Source: Celoporthe dispersa
Taxonomy: Eukaryota > Ascomycota > Sordariomycetes > Diaporthales > Cryphonectriaceae
Direction of reading: 5' to 3'
DNA length: 64,000 bases
Assembly (NCBI GenBank): GCA_016584495.1
Contig: WAID01000007.1
Location: 2,404,001 to 2,468,000 of the forward strand
Shown piece after piece: positions 1-12,645 of this stretch (position 1 is its first letter; every line of letters starts with the position of its first letter). The position numbers and the translations under genes were made by a program. The notes under the pieces are model-generated. The model saw nothing but the letters and a program-made list of their open reading frames with translations, did no database searches and was not told the origin of the DNA.

Positions 1-142
1 TCCGAGCCCCAGAGCTGACAGGCCTGGAAACAAGCTTGAGATAATGCATGCAGACAAGCGGGGCTCAAGTCGTCGGCGGTCGGCATCGGACATTGATCTG
101 TATGCGGGAAAGGACGTCAAGAAAAGGCGGAAGAGTGATTAA
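1..142 (+). CDS. C-terminal fragment of an unrecognised gene
   Basis: An open reading frame enters from the left edge (codons begin at base 2) and stops with TAA at 140-142. The visible 46 residues are rich in Arg, Lys and Ser and end in a basic cluster, KKRRKSD, that resembles a nuclear localisation signal. It is followed by a long gene-free stretch, as expected for a 3' end. I do not recognise the family. The reading frame is short enough to be chance, although its composition (SRRRSASDIDLY, then GKDVKKRRKSD) looks like a real protein tail. Start, exon structure and function lie outside the window. Confidence 0.45.
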   Translation, partial: PSPRADRPGNKLEIMHADKRGSSRRRSASDIDLYAGKDVKKRRKSD

Positions 143-3100
143 GCGAGTATCCTCTTGATCTGTCTCTGGAGATGGAGAAGGGAGGGGGGGGGCCGCAAGG
201 GGCTGTCTCCTCTCACCTCGACAAAACGTCATGCCTACTGTTGTTTGTTCTTTTGTTTGTTTGTTCGTCCGCTCGCTGTACAGGACTCCAGCTAGCCGGC
301 ACCTTCGGGTCGGCCCTCGATGATCATCGGACAAGTCAGGCAGGCTCTCTCCCCCGGACGAGCACTCGGGTTGCACGAGGGATTGCGCTGAGAAGCATAG
401 AGACCCTGCATTGCATTCCCAGCACTTGTTCCCCACGGCGGCACAACTGACTGATCATGCCGATCCCTCATCGCTCTAGGAAAGCGTCAGGAGCGTTGTA
501 TGGCCAGGCCTTGTGCAACTGACGGTTGTCAGGAACCCTGTGTAGCGCCCATTCGACGCACAGGAGGCCTAGGGTTACAGTCTGCGTTATCGCCTGTCGC
601 TCCAACCAGTGGGACGTGCAGCTCCGTCAGGCTGGGCGAGGTGGTTGACAAGCGTGACAAGGTCGTCGATCGTCCAAGTCCCACTGCATTGGGTTCGGGA
701 TCGTGCTCGGCTCGCACGTCGCCAGGACCTGATCTCCTCCGTGGCAAAGCGGTCGCTGAGGTGACGTACAAGAATTCAGCTGTGGATGCTTTTTGCACAG
801 TTCCGTATGTATTTCAGTTTTGTGGGAGGATCGCCCTCGTACACAGCTGTGGTCGGAATATTGCTCTGTTGGGGCTTGTTTCAGCTTTGCATATTCCCGG
901 ACTATCGAGGTGATCACAGCTTCTGGTGTGCTGATATCCCCCCCCTCCCAGGTGCACCTGGAGCCCTGCGAAGGTTGATTGGTCTCCTGGGCGGTCCCTA
1001 GCTGGTCAGAATGCTGCAGCGGCGCCGTGCCAGGCCCAATCCACATCTGCAGATGAAAAACCTGAATCCCGTCGATGCGGCAAATCTCTGTGCGCCATGA
1101 CGAGCGAGCAGGCGCAGATCCCCTTGCTCCAGTGACAATGAGCCTGTTGTGTCATTGTACAGCGAGGCAGCAGTGAATCGCCGGAGCGACAGTTTTTACT
1201 TCTTCCTCTTCTTCTTCTTTGTTTTCGGCGTCGTTCGAGTTGCATGAGACTACGCGTCGCTCGGAGGTCAAGCCTTGTTGAGACTGGTGTCCTCTCTACT
1301 CTTGATGTACTTTTAGGAATTGCGAGTTAACCCGTTGTGGTAACCATTGAGTCGCACCATACCATCGGGTGAGGCCCGAAAGCTTTGGTACACAGTAGTT
1401 ATCTCGCCAGCACTGCCTTGCCGGCCAGATTCTCGAGATTGACAGCCGTTGTGGGATCGAACTCCGGCAGATCGAGACGCCATATCATCCTGGCCCTGTA
1501 TGTGCTGTGAGCTCTTCTCCACTGGAAACAGCAGTCGCAAAACGAAAGAAATAAAGACTGGGGGTCAGCAAGGGCAGATAATAAAAGGTGACGTCGTCTC
1601 TGTGCGCTGCGCCAATGGGCCCTCGATGGGGCCTGACGGTCTGGATGCCGGAGACTGGACCCCCAAACCTAGGTTGCATCTTGCTGAGCCCCCACAACTG
1701 AAGCGGCGTGCCTTGTTCGGCCTACCTATCTGAAGCACAGAGCCACAGGGAGGAAACCGCATCGGGTACCCTGAAAAAGTAGCGCTGGTCCGTCCAGGAT
1801 TCAGACGTGGCTGCGGTATTCTATTCGCGGGAAGACGTGGCCCGTGTTCCGACATGGAACTGCGAATACGCACGCGCACTGGTCTCTCTCTCTGTCTTTC
1901 TCTGTCTGCTATTGAAGCTGTCGTCGTAGTTTATCATAGTACATACATAGTACATGGGTGGCCGGCAATCTCAGGGATCAGAGTTCGGCCATAGGCGACA
2001 AGAAAACCACCAAAACCGAGTCAAGACTTGGACCCGAGACCAGTTGTGTTTTGGTCTGGCCTGATCGGAAGTCGGGGAAGAGGGTGACATCTCCTGCCAG
2101 GAGTCTCAGCAGGCTCACCAAGCTCGCGAGCTGTGATAGCCCACTGCCCTTCAGCCTGGTCGAGCACCGGACGAGGCTCATGCGCAGCAGCGAACCAGCG
2201 ACCGACCGCACCAGCCAGGCGACATGAAGAGGCTGGGGTAGATCCAAAAAAAAAAAAAAAAATAAAAAAAGCACAGACGCTGGCCGGTACGTCTGTGTGT
2301 TGAAATTGCTGGTCGGGAATATGGTTGTTGGGGAGCGAACTCGAGTAGTTTGGCCCAGGGAGGTCGGTGGGTTTGGGACTCGAGAGGGGGGCTGCGTGGT
2401 ATCGCTGCGTGCTACATGGTACTCTCATACCAACAGCTGCGCTACAAATGCCGGCAGAAGTGTCCGAGTTGTAGCATTTAGCGGGTCCTGCCCACAACAG
2501 CAGGATTAAGCTGTAGGATTAAGCATCACGATGCATGGTGGCGGCCCAGGACATGGCAGTCTGCAGTGTGTCCTGTGTCCCTGCTTGCTGTCGGGCTATC
2601 CTCCTTCTGCCTGCCAGCGTCCCGGTAAGGTTCGTCTTGTGTGTGTTTGCATACGTCAGTCTCGTTCTACCCTCCTCGAGCTGCGGCATGAACCTGTCGT
2701 TGCTTTAAGGTTGATTTGATTGCGTTTGGCAACCCAGAGGACAAGATGGGATCGACGCCGAGGATAGGCCACAGTAGCATTCGGGTGATCATCCTACCCA
2801 GGGTTGTGATAAAGGCATCGGGAGGCGGATAGAGCGGGAACCGGCAGATAGATTGAAGAGAGGCACACAGGGCCAGCCGGGATGAATGGGGCCACCAGAC
2901 ACTAAGGGTCTCGCAGGTCCGAATGGCACCACCTGGGCATCCTATCCAGAAAACATTAGTATCAGGACTGGTACCAATTGACGCGCACGAGCGGCGATAT
3001 AGGTCCGCACTGCCTCGATATAGTGTGGCAAGACCCTTGGTGGCGCCTTGTTTTGACGAGGGTGTGTAGTGTAGCAGCTGGCCAGGACGAGGAGCCTCGG

Positions 3101-6100
3101 CCGTGCGTGCCACCAGGACCCATATCCAGGAGAAAGGGAGGCCCTGCCGGCCTGTGCTGAGGGATATGAACGAGCTCGAGAGGTTGGGAGTCTCGTCCCC
3201 TTGGCAGCCAGGGAGGTCAAGGTGGCCGTGTGCATGGGTTCCGTGCCAGGCTGCTGTTGAAGGGGAGGGGGGAGGGGGCGTCAGTTCATGTGTGAAGCGA
3301 GATCCGGGGGTATAAGCTCCGAGTCCCAGCAGCGCGAGATGGTCCGTTTGTGATGAATCATAACTTCTTCCTGATTATGGCCTCCTGTGTCTGGAAGGTC
3401 AATACGACAGCAGCAGCAACAACAACAACAACAACAGTCTCTAGGCAGTAGGCAGTCAGTCTGGCCGTGTGAGGGAGAGGGGGAGCAGGTCGGGGGGGGG
3501 GGAGCTCGAGACAGACGAGGATCTCCACTGGGGACAGGGCTCATGCTCAGCCCTCCTCAGCTGTGATGGGCGATTTATCCGGAAATTGAGATGAGAGGGT
3601 GTTGTGATGATGGGTGGTGGTGTGGCGCCCTCCTCAGGTCAGGTCATGTGGTTTGGAGAGGGGGGGGACGCCCTCTTCAACCCATCTTCTCATCATCATC
3701 ATCATCATCGGCAGCACCATCAGCATCAGCAAGTATCATGCAGGAAGATGAACAGCAGTGAACAAGAGGGGGATGACGGTGCGTGTGTGCACCACACCCA
3801 CGGTGCCAGGAGGTGGAGGAGGTGGAGAGGAGGAGGAGGAGGACGCATTGGGGGTGAGGAGTAGTACTACAGGAGGAGGAGAAGGGGAAGGAAGAGGAGG
3901 GGAAAGCAGGGGGGGGGGTGTGGCACATACTGACTGGGTAGTAGTTGCCGTCAGTCAACCCTGGCCCCTTCGCCCGGCAGGAGCCCCCCTCGAGCGTTTC
4001 TGCGGTACCTGGGTACTTACCTAACTGCCTAGGTACCAAGGCACGCTAGGTGCGTACTTGATCAATCTGATGTTGCTAGCCCTCCCGTTTAAACCTTAAG
4101 TGACTGTCACACCTCCTAGTATAGTACCATACAACGTAGTAAGAAGGAGCAACCTCTTCGACTGTTCCCCACTGCTCTCAACTAATCTATCTGGTCCTTG
4201 GAATCATGAGGCCTCATACTACTACCACCTTGTACCTTCTCCCTCCCCCCCTTCCCCTGACCCCCACCACAGGGACCAATTTTTTTGGAGGGAGTTTTTT
4301 TTCCTTTTTTTTCCTTCTTCTTCTCCCTCTCTCTTTCTGTTGTGAATCTGGAGTCGTTCCTCGTACGATTGATTCCTCTGCCCTGTTGCCGGAACAGCGC
4401 ATACGGGCACGGTAAGCAGGTAAAAAGGGCGGCGGGCATGGGCTTCGAGGAGGTGTGCTGTACTCAATACAAGTGGTAGGTCGTAACTAGCAGGTACAGT
4501 ACCTGCTACCACTCACAATTATAGACGTCAGTCCCGTGTGGCCCTGAAAAAAAGCTGAGATAATGATGCAGAATCAACCCATCAGTTGAACGTCGCCCCA
4601 CCGGCTTGGCCACCTGCAGCAGAATCCTTGCAGCTCTTCAAGGGTGGTGGAAACGAACTGCACTCGAGGCCCCTTCCAGCTTGCTGCAGCTCAACAGTAC
4701 CACGCAGAGCCAGGTCCTCCGTCCTGGATGTGGGATCACTCCCTGACATGCCTGCATCGCTGCAGGTGGGCGTGCTGCTAGTACAGTAGTACCTTGACAT
4801 GTACGCCAGGCAGGCTGCGGGTGCCCAGCCCAGGTGCTGTACAGATGGACGCCCCCTGTCGCGAGCGACTCCTCCTCCTTCTCCTCCTCCTCTTGGAGTC
4901 TCCCTCCTCTCTCCTTGGCCTGTCTTGCCTTGCCCTGCCCTGCCCTGCCCTGCCCTGCCCTGCCCTACCCTGCCCTACCCTGCCCTGCCTCGCCTTGCCC
5001 TGCCTGTTCGCCTTGCCTGTCCCTTGCCTTCCTAATCATCCATCCCCTCTCCCTCCTCCTCTGTCTCTGCTCGCGTTCGTTTTGTTTCCCTGCCCAGGGT
5101 GACGGGCGAGCCCTTATCCCTTCCCCGTCATCATCCAACCTACAGTCCGAGCATTTACCTAGTCACGGTGTACGCAGGTAGGTACGTAGATACCTGGTTC
5201 GAGACCGTTGAAGGGTCTTCACCTCCTCTTTCTGGGGTTGTTTCCCTCCTCCTATCAGCTCTAAACCCCGAAAGCCCACGGGCTCGCTCTGGGTGCTGTG
5301 AGATACAGTCTCTCTCACCTTGCGGCCTGCGAGGCTCTTTGAACCCTCCAGGTTCTTATTTCTGTCTTTTTTTCTCTCTCTCTCTTCCTCTCTCTCTCTC
5401 TCTCTCTCTTCTTTTGTCCCCGCGGGTGCTCTGCTTGCCTCTTCTTCTCTGCTCTCCACTATCCACTACTATTACCACCGTATTATGGATCCCGCCTTAG
5501 CTGTCAACCCTTGTCTATAGCTGCTGTGTCTGCGTTGCGTTGATTTTCTCCCATTCCACTTCTGGTACAGCTTCGTCGCGCGTGCATCTCTCCTCCTGTG
5601 CCGTCTTGTCTCGTCTTATCTGCGTTCATTATTTATCTCGACCCTGCCTCGCTCTACCTCATCCGCTCTGACGGTTGCGCACTGCTCGCCACAGAAGGGA
5701 ATCGTAACTCGAGCCCCGGACGGACCTCCAGCGCCGCTGCTCTGCTCCTCCTTCCTATTGTCCAGGCCGCCCTTCTGGTTCTTCTTCCCCCGTGCGCTGT
5801 GGTCGTCCCTTGGTCTCGTCCCGCAACGGCATGCAGCTCTCGCGCGTACAGTGACTATTCCCTCTCGCCAACCCTCATGGACTGATCCGGATGACGCCAT
5901 ACAGTTCTCTGTGAGGACTATGGAGATAGACTATGCGCACTGTCGTCCTGAGACGGAGAGTTGATGACCCCCAAGACAACACCTTGAACATAGCCGTACC
6001 GCCATACAACAGAAAAAGTAAGTGTGGCTACGACACCACCACCACACCGAGGGACGGAAAGTGGGAGTTGCGAAGTGGCAGACGGGTGCGTTGACTGTCA

Positions 6101-6330
6101 GCCGTGTGTTTCCTGTTGCCTGAGATTACCTGGACCAAGGCATGTGGTGGGAACAAGCCATCAAGGCGCAACTTCACCCTCCATATATCGGCTGCACCGG
6201 TGCATCGCCTACCACCGCCACCCTGCCGGTCTTACCACCAGGACAGACGTTGCCTCCAGAGAGGAGGGACACAACGGCGGTCTCGAAGCGCAGCGCCCCG
6301 TCTCGGAGCGCAGGCCGTCTCTGGGTCCCC
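143..6330. other. Gene-free, low-complexity intergenic stretch
   Basis: No recognisable protein or RNA gene on either strand. The stretch holds homopolymer and simple repeats: poly-A near 2246-2262, CAG/CAA at about 3408-3436, CAT repeats at 3691-3709, G-rich and GGA-rich DNA at 3660-3910, a TGCCC pentanucleotide array at 4931-4988, and CT-rich DNA at 5368-5410. The pyrimidine-rich DNA from about 5,200 onward is typical of a fungal promoter and 5' leader, so the last kilobase is probably the leader of the zinc-finger gene starting at 6331. A GTAAGT near 6018 could be the donor of a 5'-UTR intron (inference). All open frames here are short and lack family features. Confidence 0.6.
4931..4988. 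repeat. TGCCC pentanucleotide tandem repeat
   Basis: About eleven consecutive five-base units, mostly TGCCC, with two TACCC variants in the distal half. It lies in intergenic DNA with no overlapping gene. The array is seen directly. It is likely to vary in copy number between strains. Confidence 0.9.
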
Positions 6331-9300
6331 ATGGCGGCCGAAAATCCCGGCTCGATCTTCGCAAATCCAACGCATCCCGCCTACGCCGGCGCGTCGATGT
6401 CGGCCCTTGAGCCCGAGTCTCGGCGCACCGCTTCATCAGCCACCTACCATGATCCCGCGCTTGGTCACAGCCACAGTACTAGTCTTGCCTCCGCTCCTAC
6501 TCTCGAGTCCACCATCCGAGCCCTGCTCGACCAGCAAGCCGAGATTGAGGCCAGGCTTGCAGCCTTGCTGCCTCAGAAGTATGGCCCCAATGTCAAGGTC
6601 GAGTTTGGCATGTTGCGCCACAAGCTGAGGGCACTACGCGCCTTTGCTGATGACAACCGTAAGTGGCTTGACCTCTCTTGTTTGTTTCGGTTGCGAGTTT
6701 CTTTGCTCTTGGTGGTGGTGTTGTTGTTGTTGTCGTCGTCGTCGTCGTCGCAGGTGGGCTCGTCGTGTTTCTGTGATGGTTATGCCGGAAGTTCTGGGTA
6801 GATCATCCGGGCTGTTGAACGCTATGATTCCGCCCCTAACGCTCCTGGTCACTTTATCTGACCTCCGTCACTACACAGATATATCCGACAAGATCAATGT
6901 CCTGTCGGAGATTGAGGATGCCAGGGCACTCCAGTATCAGTGTGAATGTATCGAGATGGCCTGTCTAGACCAAGGTACGTCTCAGCCCTCACGAAGCATC
7001 GGCATCCTTTTTGTGTAGCTCGAAGCCACGGGCTCACCTTCTTTCGAAACCATCAGGTCTGGATATCAGCGACCCAAGACACAATGAAAATCTCAAACTA
7101 TATTTCCGGGACGGCGCACCAGACGGGTACGATGTGTGGCTCGACCGGAACCTATCGCAGCATGACCCGGTCGCCCGGGCCTGGAAGTCGAGGACAGCCT
7201 CCGGTTGAGATACAGGAGCTCGCACTTCTTCAAGTGCTGGGATGACCAGTGTCTGCACTACATATATGGGTTCTCGAGCCAAGAGGAGCGAGACAACCAT
7301 GTGAAGGAGCACGCCATATTGCTGAAGAGAGACTCTGGCCTGTCAATTAGTGACACGCCGACGCTGGTCACTCAAGATCAACCCACCCACCGCCGCGATT
7401 ACAGCAATGACTATTCGAGGCGATCACCTCCGCTGTACCTGCCGCGGCCCACTGGCAGTGTACAGCTGACCAATTCTCATGCGCAAGGCTTGTCTCGCGA
7501 CCATAGAGATTCCCTCAAGTCCTACTCCCTGGCTGCTGAGCCCTCACCTCCCAAGAGGAACCTTAGAGGCTCAGTGGACTCGGAGGTCGACCCTCTCCTG
7601 CCACCACTGAAGCGCAGCCGTGTGGGACAGTCAAGACTGGAGTCCATTGGCGAACTTCGACTGCTACGTGAAGCTGGCTCGTGCCTCCGGTGCAGGATAT
7701 CGAAGCAGGCGGTAAGCAATATCTTGCCCGGATCACCGCTAAAGCAATGCACAAGCTGATATCCTACAGTGTGACTCGAACGACCCGTGTTCTTCCTGTT
7801 GTGACGCGGCGACTCCTGCCTCTGATGATTTCTGGAACCACCTTGGCTGCTACAGAGGACCGCTTGCTTCTCTCGCCGAGGCATTACTGCTGCCAGGTCC
7901 GTCCGCCCATGGCCACACAGTGGCTTTCACACCTTTTCCCCTCCTGTTTCCTTTCTTCTATTCTATCTTCTCCTACTTTTGTTTCTGTCGTTAGCTGACA
8001 TGAGATAGCTTCACACACGACGCGGCAAGTCCAGACGCCACTTGCCTCTCCCCTTGCCCCACGAAGAAACATGAATGAGTACCTTGAGCACAACTACCGG
8101 GTGAACCTGGAAAACTCGCGGATGGTGAAGAGACAACTTGATTTCGACGATGGCTTCTGGTGGACTGAGGACCTCCCCAGCTTCCCGCCGTATAGCTCGT
8201 CAATGTCCTCGTTCCAACGAGAACCAGTCGAGTGGGGTCCGCCGCTGCTGTCGGTACTAGCTGGGAGCTGGAACATGAGCGGGACGGCGTATGATTTCTG
8301 GCAGCTCCTTCGGCTGACGGGATTCATCTCGCCGCATCGGCATGCCGAGACAGCAACGTATCCTGTCCTGTACCATGCAAAAGTCCTGCTGAGGGAAGTT
8401 CTATTCTACGACCTGCAACAACCCGAGCCGTCGATACATGCGCAGAAAAGCGCATCCCAGCCGCAGCCCCCCCGGACGAGCAAATGAGCTACGGACGCTA
8501 CCGACTGCTGTACAGCTGCATGACGGAGTTCTTGGGGTCGTTTGAGAGCGCCACGCTGGGGGACGATCAGCTGAGCCCACGAGGCTGGCTTGCCGTCTTC
8601 TTCGCGCTCTGCATCTTCAGCGTTGTTAAGACAGTCCTGGTCGACCTCGCACTCTCCGGCCCAGCAGCAAGCCCACCGAGCATGTCCCAGGTAAACTCAG
8701 CCGTCACGACCATGTCGAGTGTTTACAGCGCCTTGGTTGATGCGCTCGCCGCCTCCTCGCCGATGATCCTTGATGACCCTCGCCTGGAGCTACAGGACGA
8801 CGAAAGAGACCTCTTCCGTTCCCTGGCGGTCATCACCAGGAGGGATTCCTGGGCAGAGCAAGGTATCACCTCTGCGAGAGACTACCTCATGCTCCTCGGG
8901 CGGGGAAACATGACTGGGCCCTTTGCCAACGGCTTCATCCGGCAGAGGACTGCAAACGTTCGGCTCAGCTTGGTGGCGGCCTCCTCCTCTTCCAGGCCAG
9001 CAGAAGAGGGCCGAAAGCCCCTGGCTGACGGGAGGGCTATCAGCGACGCATGGACCCTAGCAGGGCTGTCTGAGGGGGACTCGTTTGCGTCCAGGCTGGC
9101 GGCAACAGACCGGCTGATGCTTTCTCCACAAGACATAAGCCCAGGCCGTAGGCATACCGTTGCTGAGACCCCGTTCTTTCGAGGGATGGGACGGGGCCCG
9201 ACGTCTCCTATCCCGGCACCGAGGATTCGGCTGGCTTACCAACGGCCGCCTATGCGCCGCGTACACTGCGCAAAGTGCAACGAGTATCCTGAAGGCTTCA

Positions 9301-11046
9301 GGGGCGAGCACGAACTCAGACGACATCATGATGCCAAACACGCGACTCTAGTGAAGAGATGGGTATGCTGCGAGCCACAAAGCCACAGCCCTACCTCCCC
9401 CCACCCGATTGTCCCGCTCTCGAAGTGCAAGGCCTGTATCACCCAGAAGAGATATGGCGCCTACTACAACGCGGCAGCTCATCTGCGGAGGGCTCATTTT
9501 ACTCCTCACAGGGGCGGCAAGGCCAGCGGTGACTGGCCACCCATGACAATCCTGAAGGACTGGATGAGGGAGGTCAGGCAGTCTGTGGACCTGCAAGACC
9601 AGGACTCGGACAGCGGCGAGGACGAGGCAGACTTCCGGCAGCCACCAGACACTGTCTCTCCGCAGAGCAGCCGGCGCTCACCACCTTTCGACGTACCAAG
9701 ACTCGCTCCTGCGCCACCACCGCTCTCCCGGGGTATCCATCCGCACCCGCTGGCCACGCAAGTATCTCCCTCCGCCCACAGTGCGCCGCCTCTGGAGACC
9801 CCTCATCCCCTCTCGACACCGACTCAAATCACCTTCCAGACCAGCCCTGGCCCGACGCTGTTGCCAGCCTACCCCGGTCTTGCGAGCAGTACCAGGTCCG
9901 ATGAGTCGTCCACCAACCGGAATAGATGTCCACACCCGCAGTGTGGCCGCGTCTTCAAGGACCTCGCCGCCCATATGCTCACGCACATGGAGGAAAGGCC
10001 TGAGAAGTGCCCGATCGAGTCGTGCGAGTACCACACCAAAGGATTCGCAAGGAAGTATGACAAGAACCGCCATGCTCTGACCCATTACAAGGGAACCAGT
10101 GAGTGTTCCTCTTCTCATTTCCTCGACAAGCTGCCGCCGCAATCCTGCCTCTCAAACTCGGCGGTATAACCAATCTCTCTAACATGTATACATCAGTGGT
10201 CTGCCCCTTTTGCCCTGGACCAGGGACGGCCTACGAGAAAGCCTTCAACCGTGCTGACGTGTTCAAGCGGCACCTCACCGCAGTGCACAACGTCGAGCAG
10301 ACTCCACCGAATAGTCGCAAACAGACCAGCATGGGCAGCTCTGCACCTTCGTCGGCGCGGGAGGGCGGCGGTGTCGCCTCCACGTCGTGCCCAACGCGAG
10401 GTGCTCTATCTGCCACAGCCAGTTCTCGACGGCGCAGGAGTTCTACGAGCACCTGGACGACTGCGTCCTGAATGTCATCGTCCCTTCTGCGACGCCTCGG
10501 TCGGCCGTGTCTGCGCCCGGAGGGACTGCTGCTGCTGGTACTTCGGGCGGAAGCAACACAGCAACCAGCAGTGCCTCTGCCGGTGTCGGAGTGGACTCGG
10601 GCCTGCTGGCCTCCCCACCCACGTCAGGCTCGGATCGACAGCCTGGAGGTTCCTCCTTTCGAGGACCCGATATACACCACACCCATCTCAAACAACAAGT
10701 CGATCACGGATCCTTCCCTGGGGACAGCGGAAGAACCCACGACAGGACCCCACTAGGGGCAACAGAAGCCGGGGCTAGATCTGGTGATGCGCCCACCCAC
10801 CAGTCCTCCACTACGCCGCAAACAGCCCCTGAGGAGAAGCAGGAATTCCACAACAGCACCAGCACCACCAGACCTGAAAAAATAGAGGAATCGCACACGC
10901 CACCTGCGGAGATACCCCTGCCCGGCACCCGCGAGGGAAGCGGACCGCTGCGACCTCTGCTGGAGACGAACCACAGCGGCCCTGCGGTCGAGGTCAAGCT
11001 CGGTTCGCCGTTCGAGCAGGGAGGCCCAGGCAAGGAAGCGCACTGA
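6331..11046 (+). CDS. Large zinc-finger regulator, Zn2Cys6-like cluster plus C2H2 fingers (3 frameshifts)
   Basis: Six exons fit: 6331-6658, 6879-6974, 7057-7711, 7770-7896, 8009-10098 and 10197-11046. With one base added near 7174-7179, in the C7 run at 8467-8473 and near 10359-10365, all splice phases agree and give about 1,382 residues. The start is ATG in a CCCCATGG context. A C2H2-like finger (CWDDQC...HVKEH) lies near residue 201. A Zn2Cys6-like cluster (CLRCRISKQACDSNDPCSSC) lies near 351-370, formed by splicing exons 3 and 4. Several C2H2 fingers and a last C2HC-type finger follow from about residue 823 (for example CAKCNEYPEGF, CPHPQCGRVFKDL, CSICHSQF). Ser/Pro-rich linkers surround them. 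It is probably a nuclear DNA-binding protein; its targets are unknown. I recognise the general fungal family but not a named gene. Confidence 0.8.
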
Positions 11047-12645
11047 GCGAAAAGGAGTCTCTTTGACAATGTCTCTTCATATACCCACTTTATTTCCTAC
11101 TTACTTACTTACACATCTTACCACTTATCGTCCAATCTTGGGACTTTTTTTCTCTTCTTTTTTTCTCTCCTCGACAGGCTTTCTAGGATCGCTGTCCCCA
11201 GCCTGCAGGCTACGCAGGCGCAAAAGCTTGGTACCGATTTTGTCATATATCCTATGACGATGCCCTCTTGGCCGTCTTTTTTTTTTTATTTATTTTATTC
11301 TTTTTTCATCTTTAACTCTTTCTACTATGTAGATATCCGGAGACGAAGGGAAAGAGGAAGGAAGAAGAAGAAGAACAAAAAGGAGAAGCCAAACAAAAGT
11401 GTCACCTGCGACTGTAATGGACGTAAGGAAGTAACTACTACGGGGACTCCCAAGCCATTTACCTCTCGTCCACCTACTGCTGCCTTTCCTTCCATCGTGC
11501 TTCCTTTGAAGACATGTGTCTGTCTAGTGACCTTCACTATTCATTCGCAAAACGAGGAAACGAACCTCAAGCCTCGCGGGGCCGTGATCCCCCCGAAACT
11601 CCCCTAGCCAGCTTGTGATTGGGCACGAACCTCCCACGGTTTCCTAATTAGGAAAGTAAACGACCTCCCCCAAACCGCCGCCGCAGCTGGAGGAGCGGGC
11701 ATGACGGCTTAGTGCTCTCTAGGTCTTCTCAGGTGGATAGGGGAGCCGTGTAGCGGTGGGGGAAAAAAGAAGAAAAAACAAAAGAAAAGTATTCGCAATA
11801 GGACAAGAATGTGGGTTAGAAGAGCCACTGTCCATTGATCAGTTTTAATATTGCTGGCCCCCTGGAGAAAATAAATCACGTTAACATGACCTGATGATGG
11901 TGTTGACTAGCGTCAGTGTCGACCCATTCATTAAACAGCATAATCCACAAGAAGCCGAGGGCCTGGGAGCAGATGTTACACAATAGGGGAGTAATGATGT
12001 TGAATTGCCCTTGCACCGAGCAATGGTGGAGCATCTGCAGCGGCAAGTCATGCTGCTGACCACGATGGAGAGCACATCGAAGTCCCTAGATACTATTCCC
12101 TGGCCGTCTTCAACATCATGGTGTCTTGTAGGGACCTCGCTTTGATAGACACCTACTCTGCAGCGGTAGGCTAAGGTCACGACACTATCGGCAGGGACAA
12201 AGAGCAGATGGGTGTAGGCTCTGAGCAAGCCCACTATGAGCCTTTGCAAATACAGTGCCCGCTAGACGCTGTCTTCAGACCGCCCAGGGGGCCCACTCTG
12301 ATGTAGACGGACGTCAGAGATGTTATTCAAGAGACATGCTTGGGAGCAACTGCACAAGCCATTACGAAGGGAGGACGCAGTCCTCTTCTTCATGCACGTC
12401 GCAACGATCTCTTAACGCTCTGGTCGGCTGTTCACGCGAGCAAGCACGGGATCCGCACCCGTGCACTCAGTAGCAATGCCTCGTATGGCCACGCAAATGG
12501 CGGAACATGTTGGGCAGCAAACTAGGGTGACCACTTCTCCTTTCCCCGTGCGGTGGTCTTCGGCATGAGCGTGCGACATCATATCCGGTGGCCTTGAGCA
12601 GGTGTATGGTCTCCAGCGGCAGCGGCAGTGAACACAAGCTGGGCA
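11047..12645. other. Intergenic region between convergent genes
   Basis: This stretch separates the convergent zinc-finger gene and HEM14, so it should hold both 3' UTRs. T-rich DNA at 11100-11320 follows the zinc-finger stop, and A-rich DNA occurs at 11760-11790. No convincing protein, tRNA or repeat element was found. Confidence 0.55.

Noticed and set aside
1440..1475. Possible tRNA T-arm (GGGATCGAACTCC)
   Set aside because: The flanking bases do not form a T stem, and no acceptor or anticodon arm fits on either strand.
6331..11046. Reading the zinc-finger gene as a pseudogene
   Set aside because: Only single-base homopolymer indels break it, splice phases are otherwise perfect, and essential genes in the same window carry the same kind of break.
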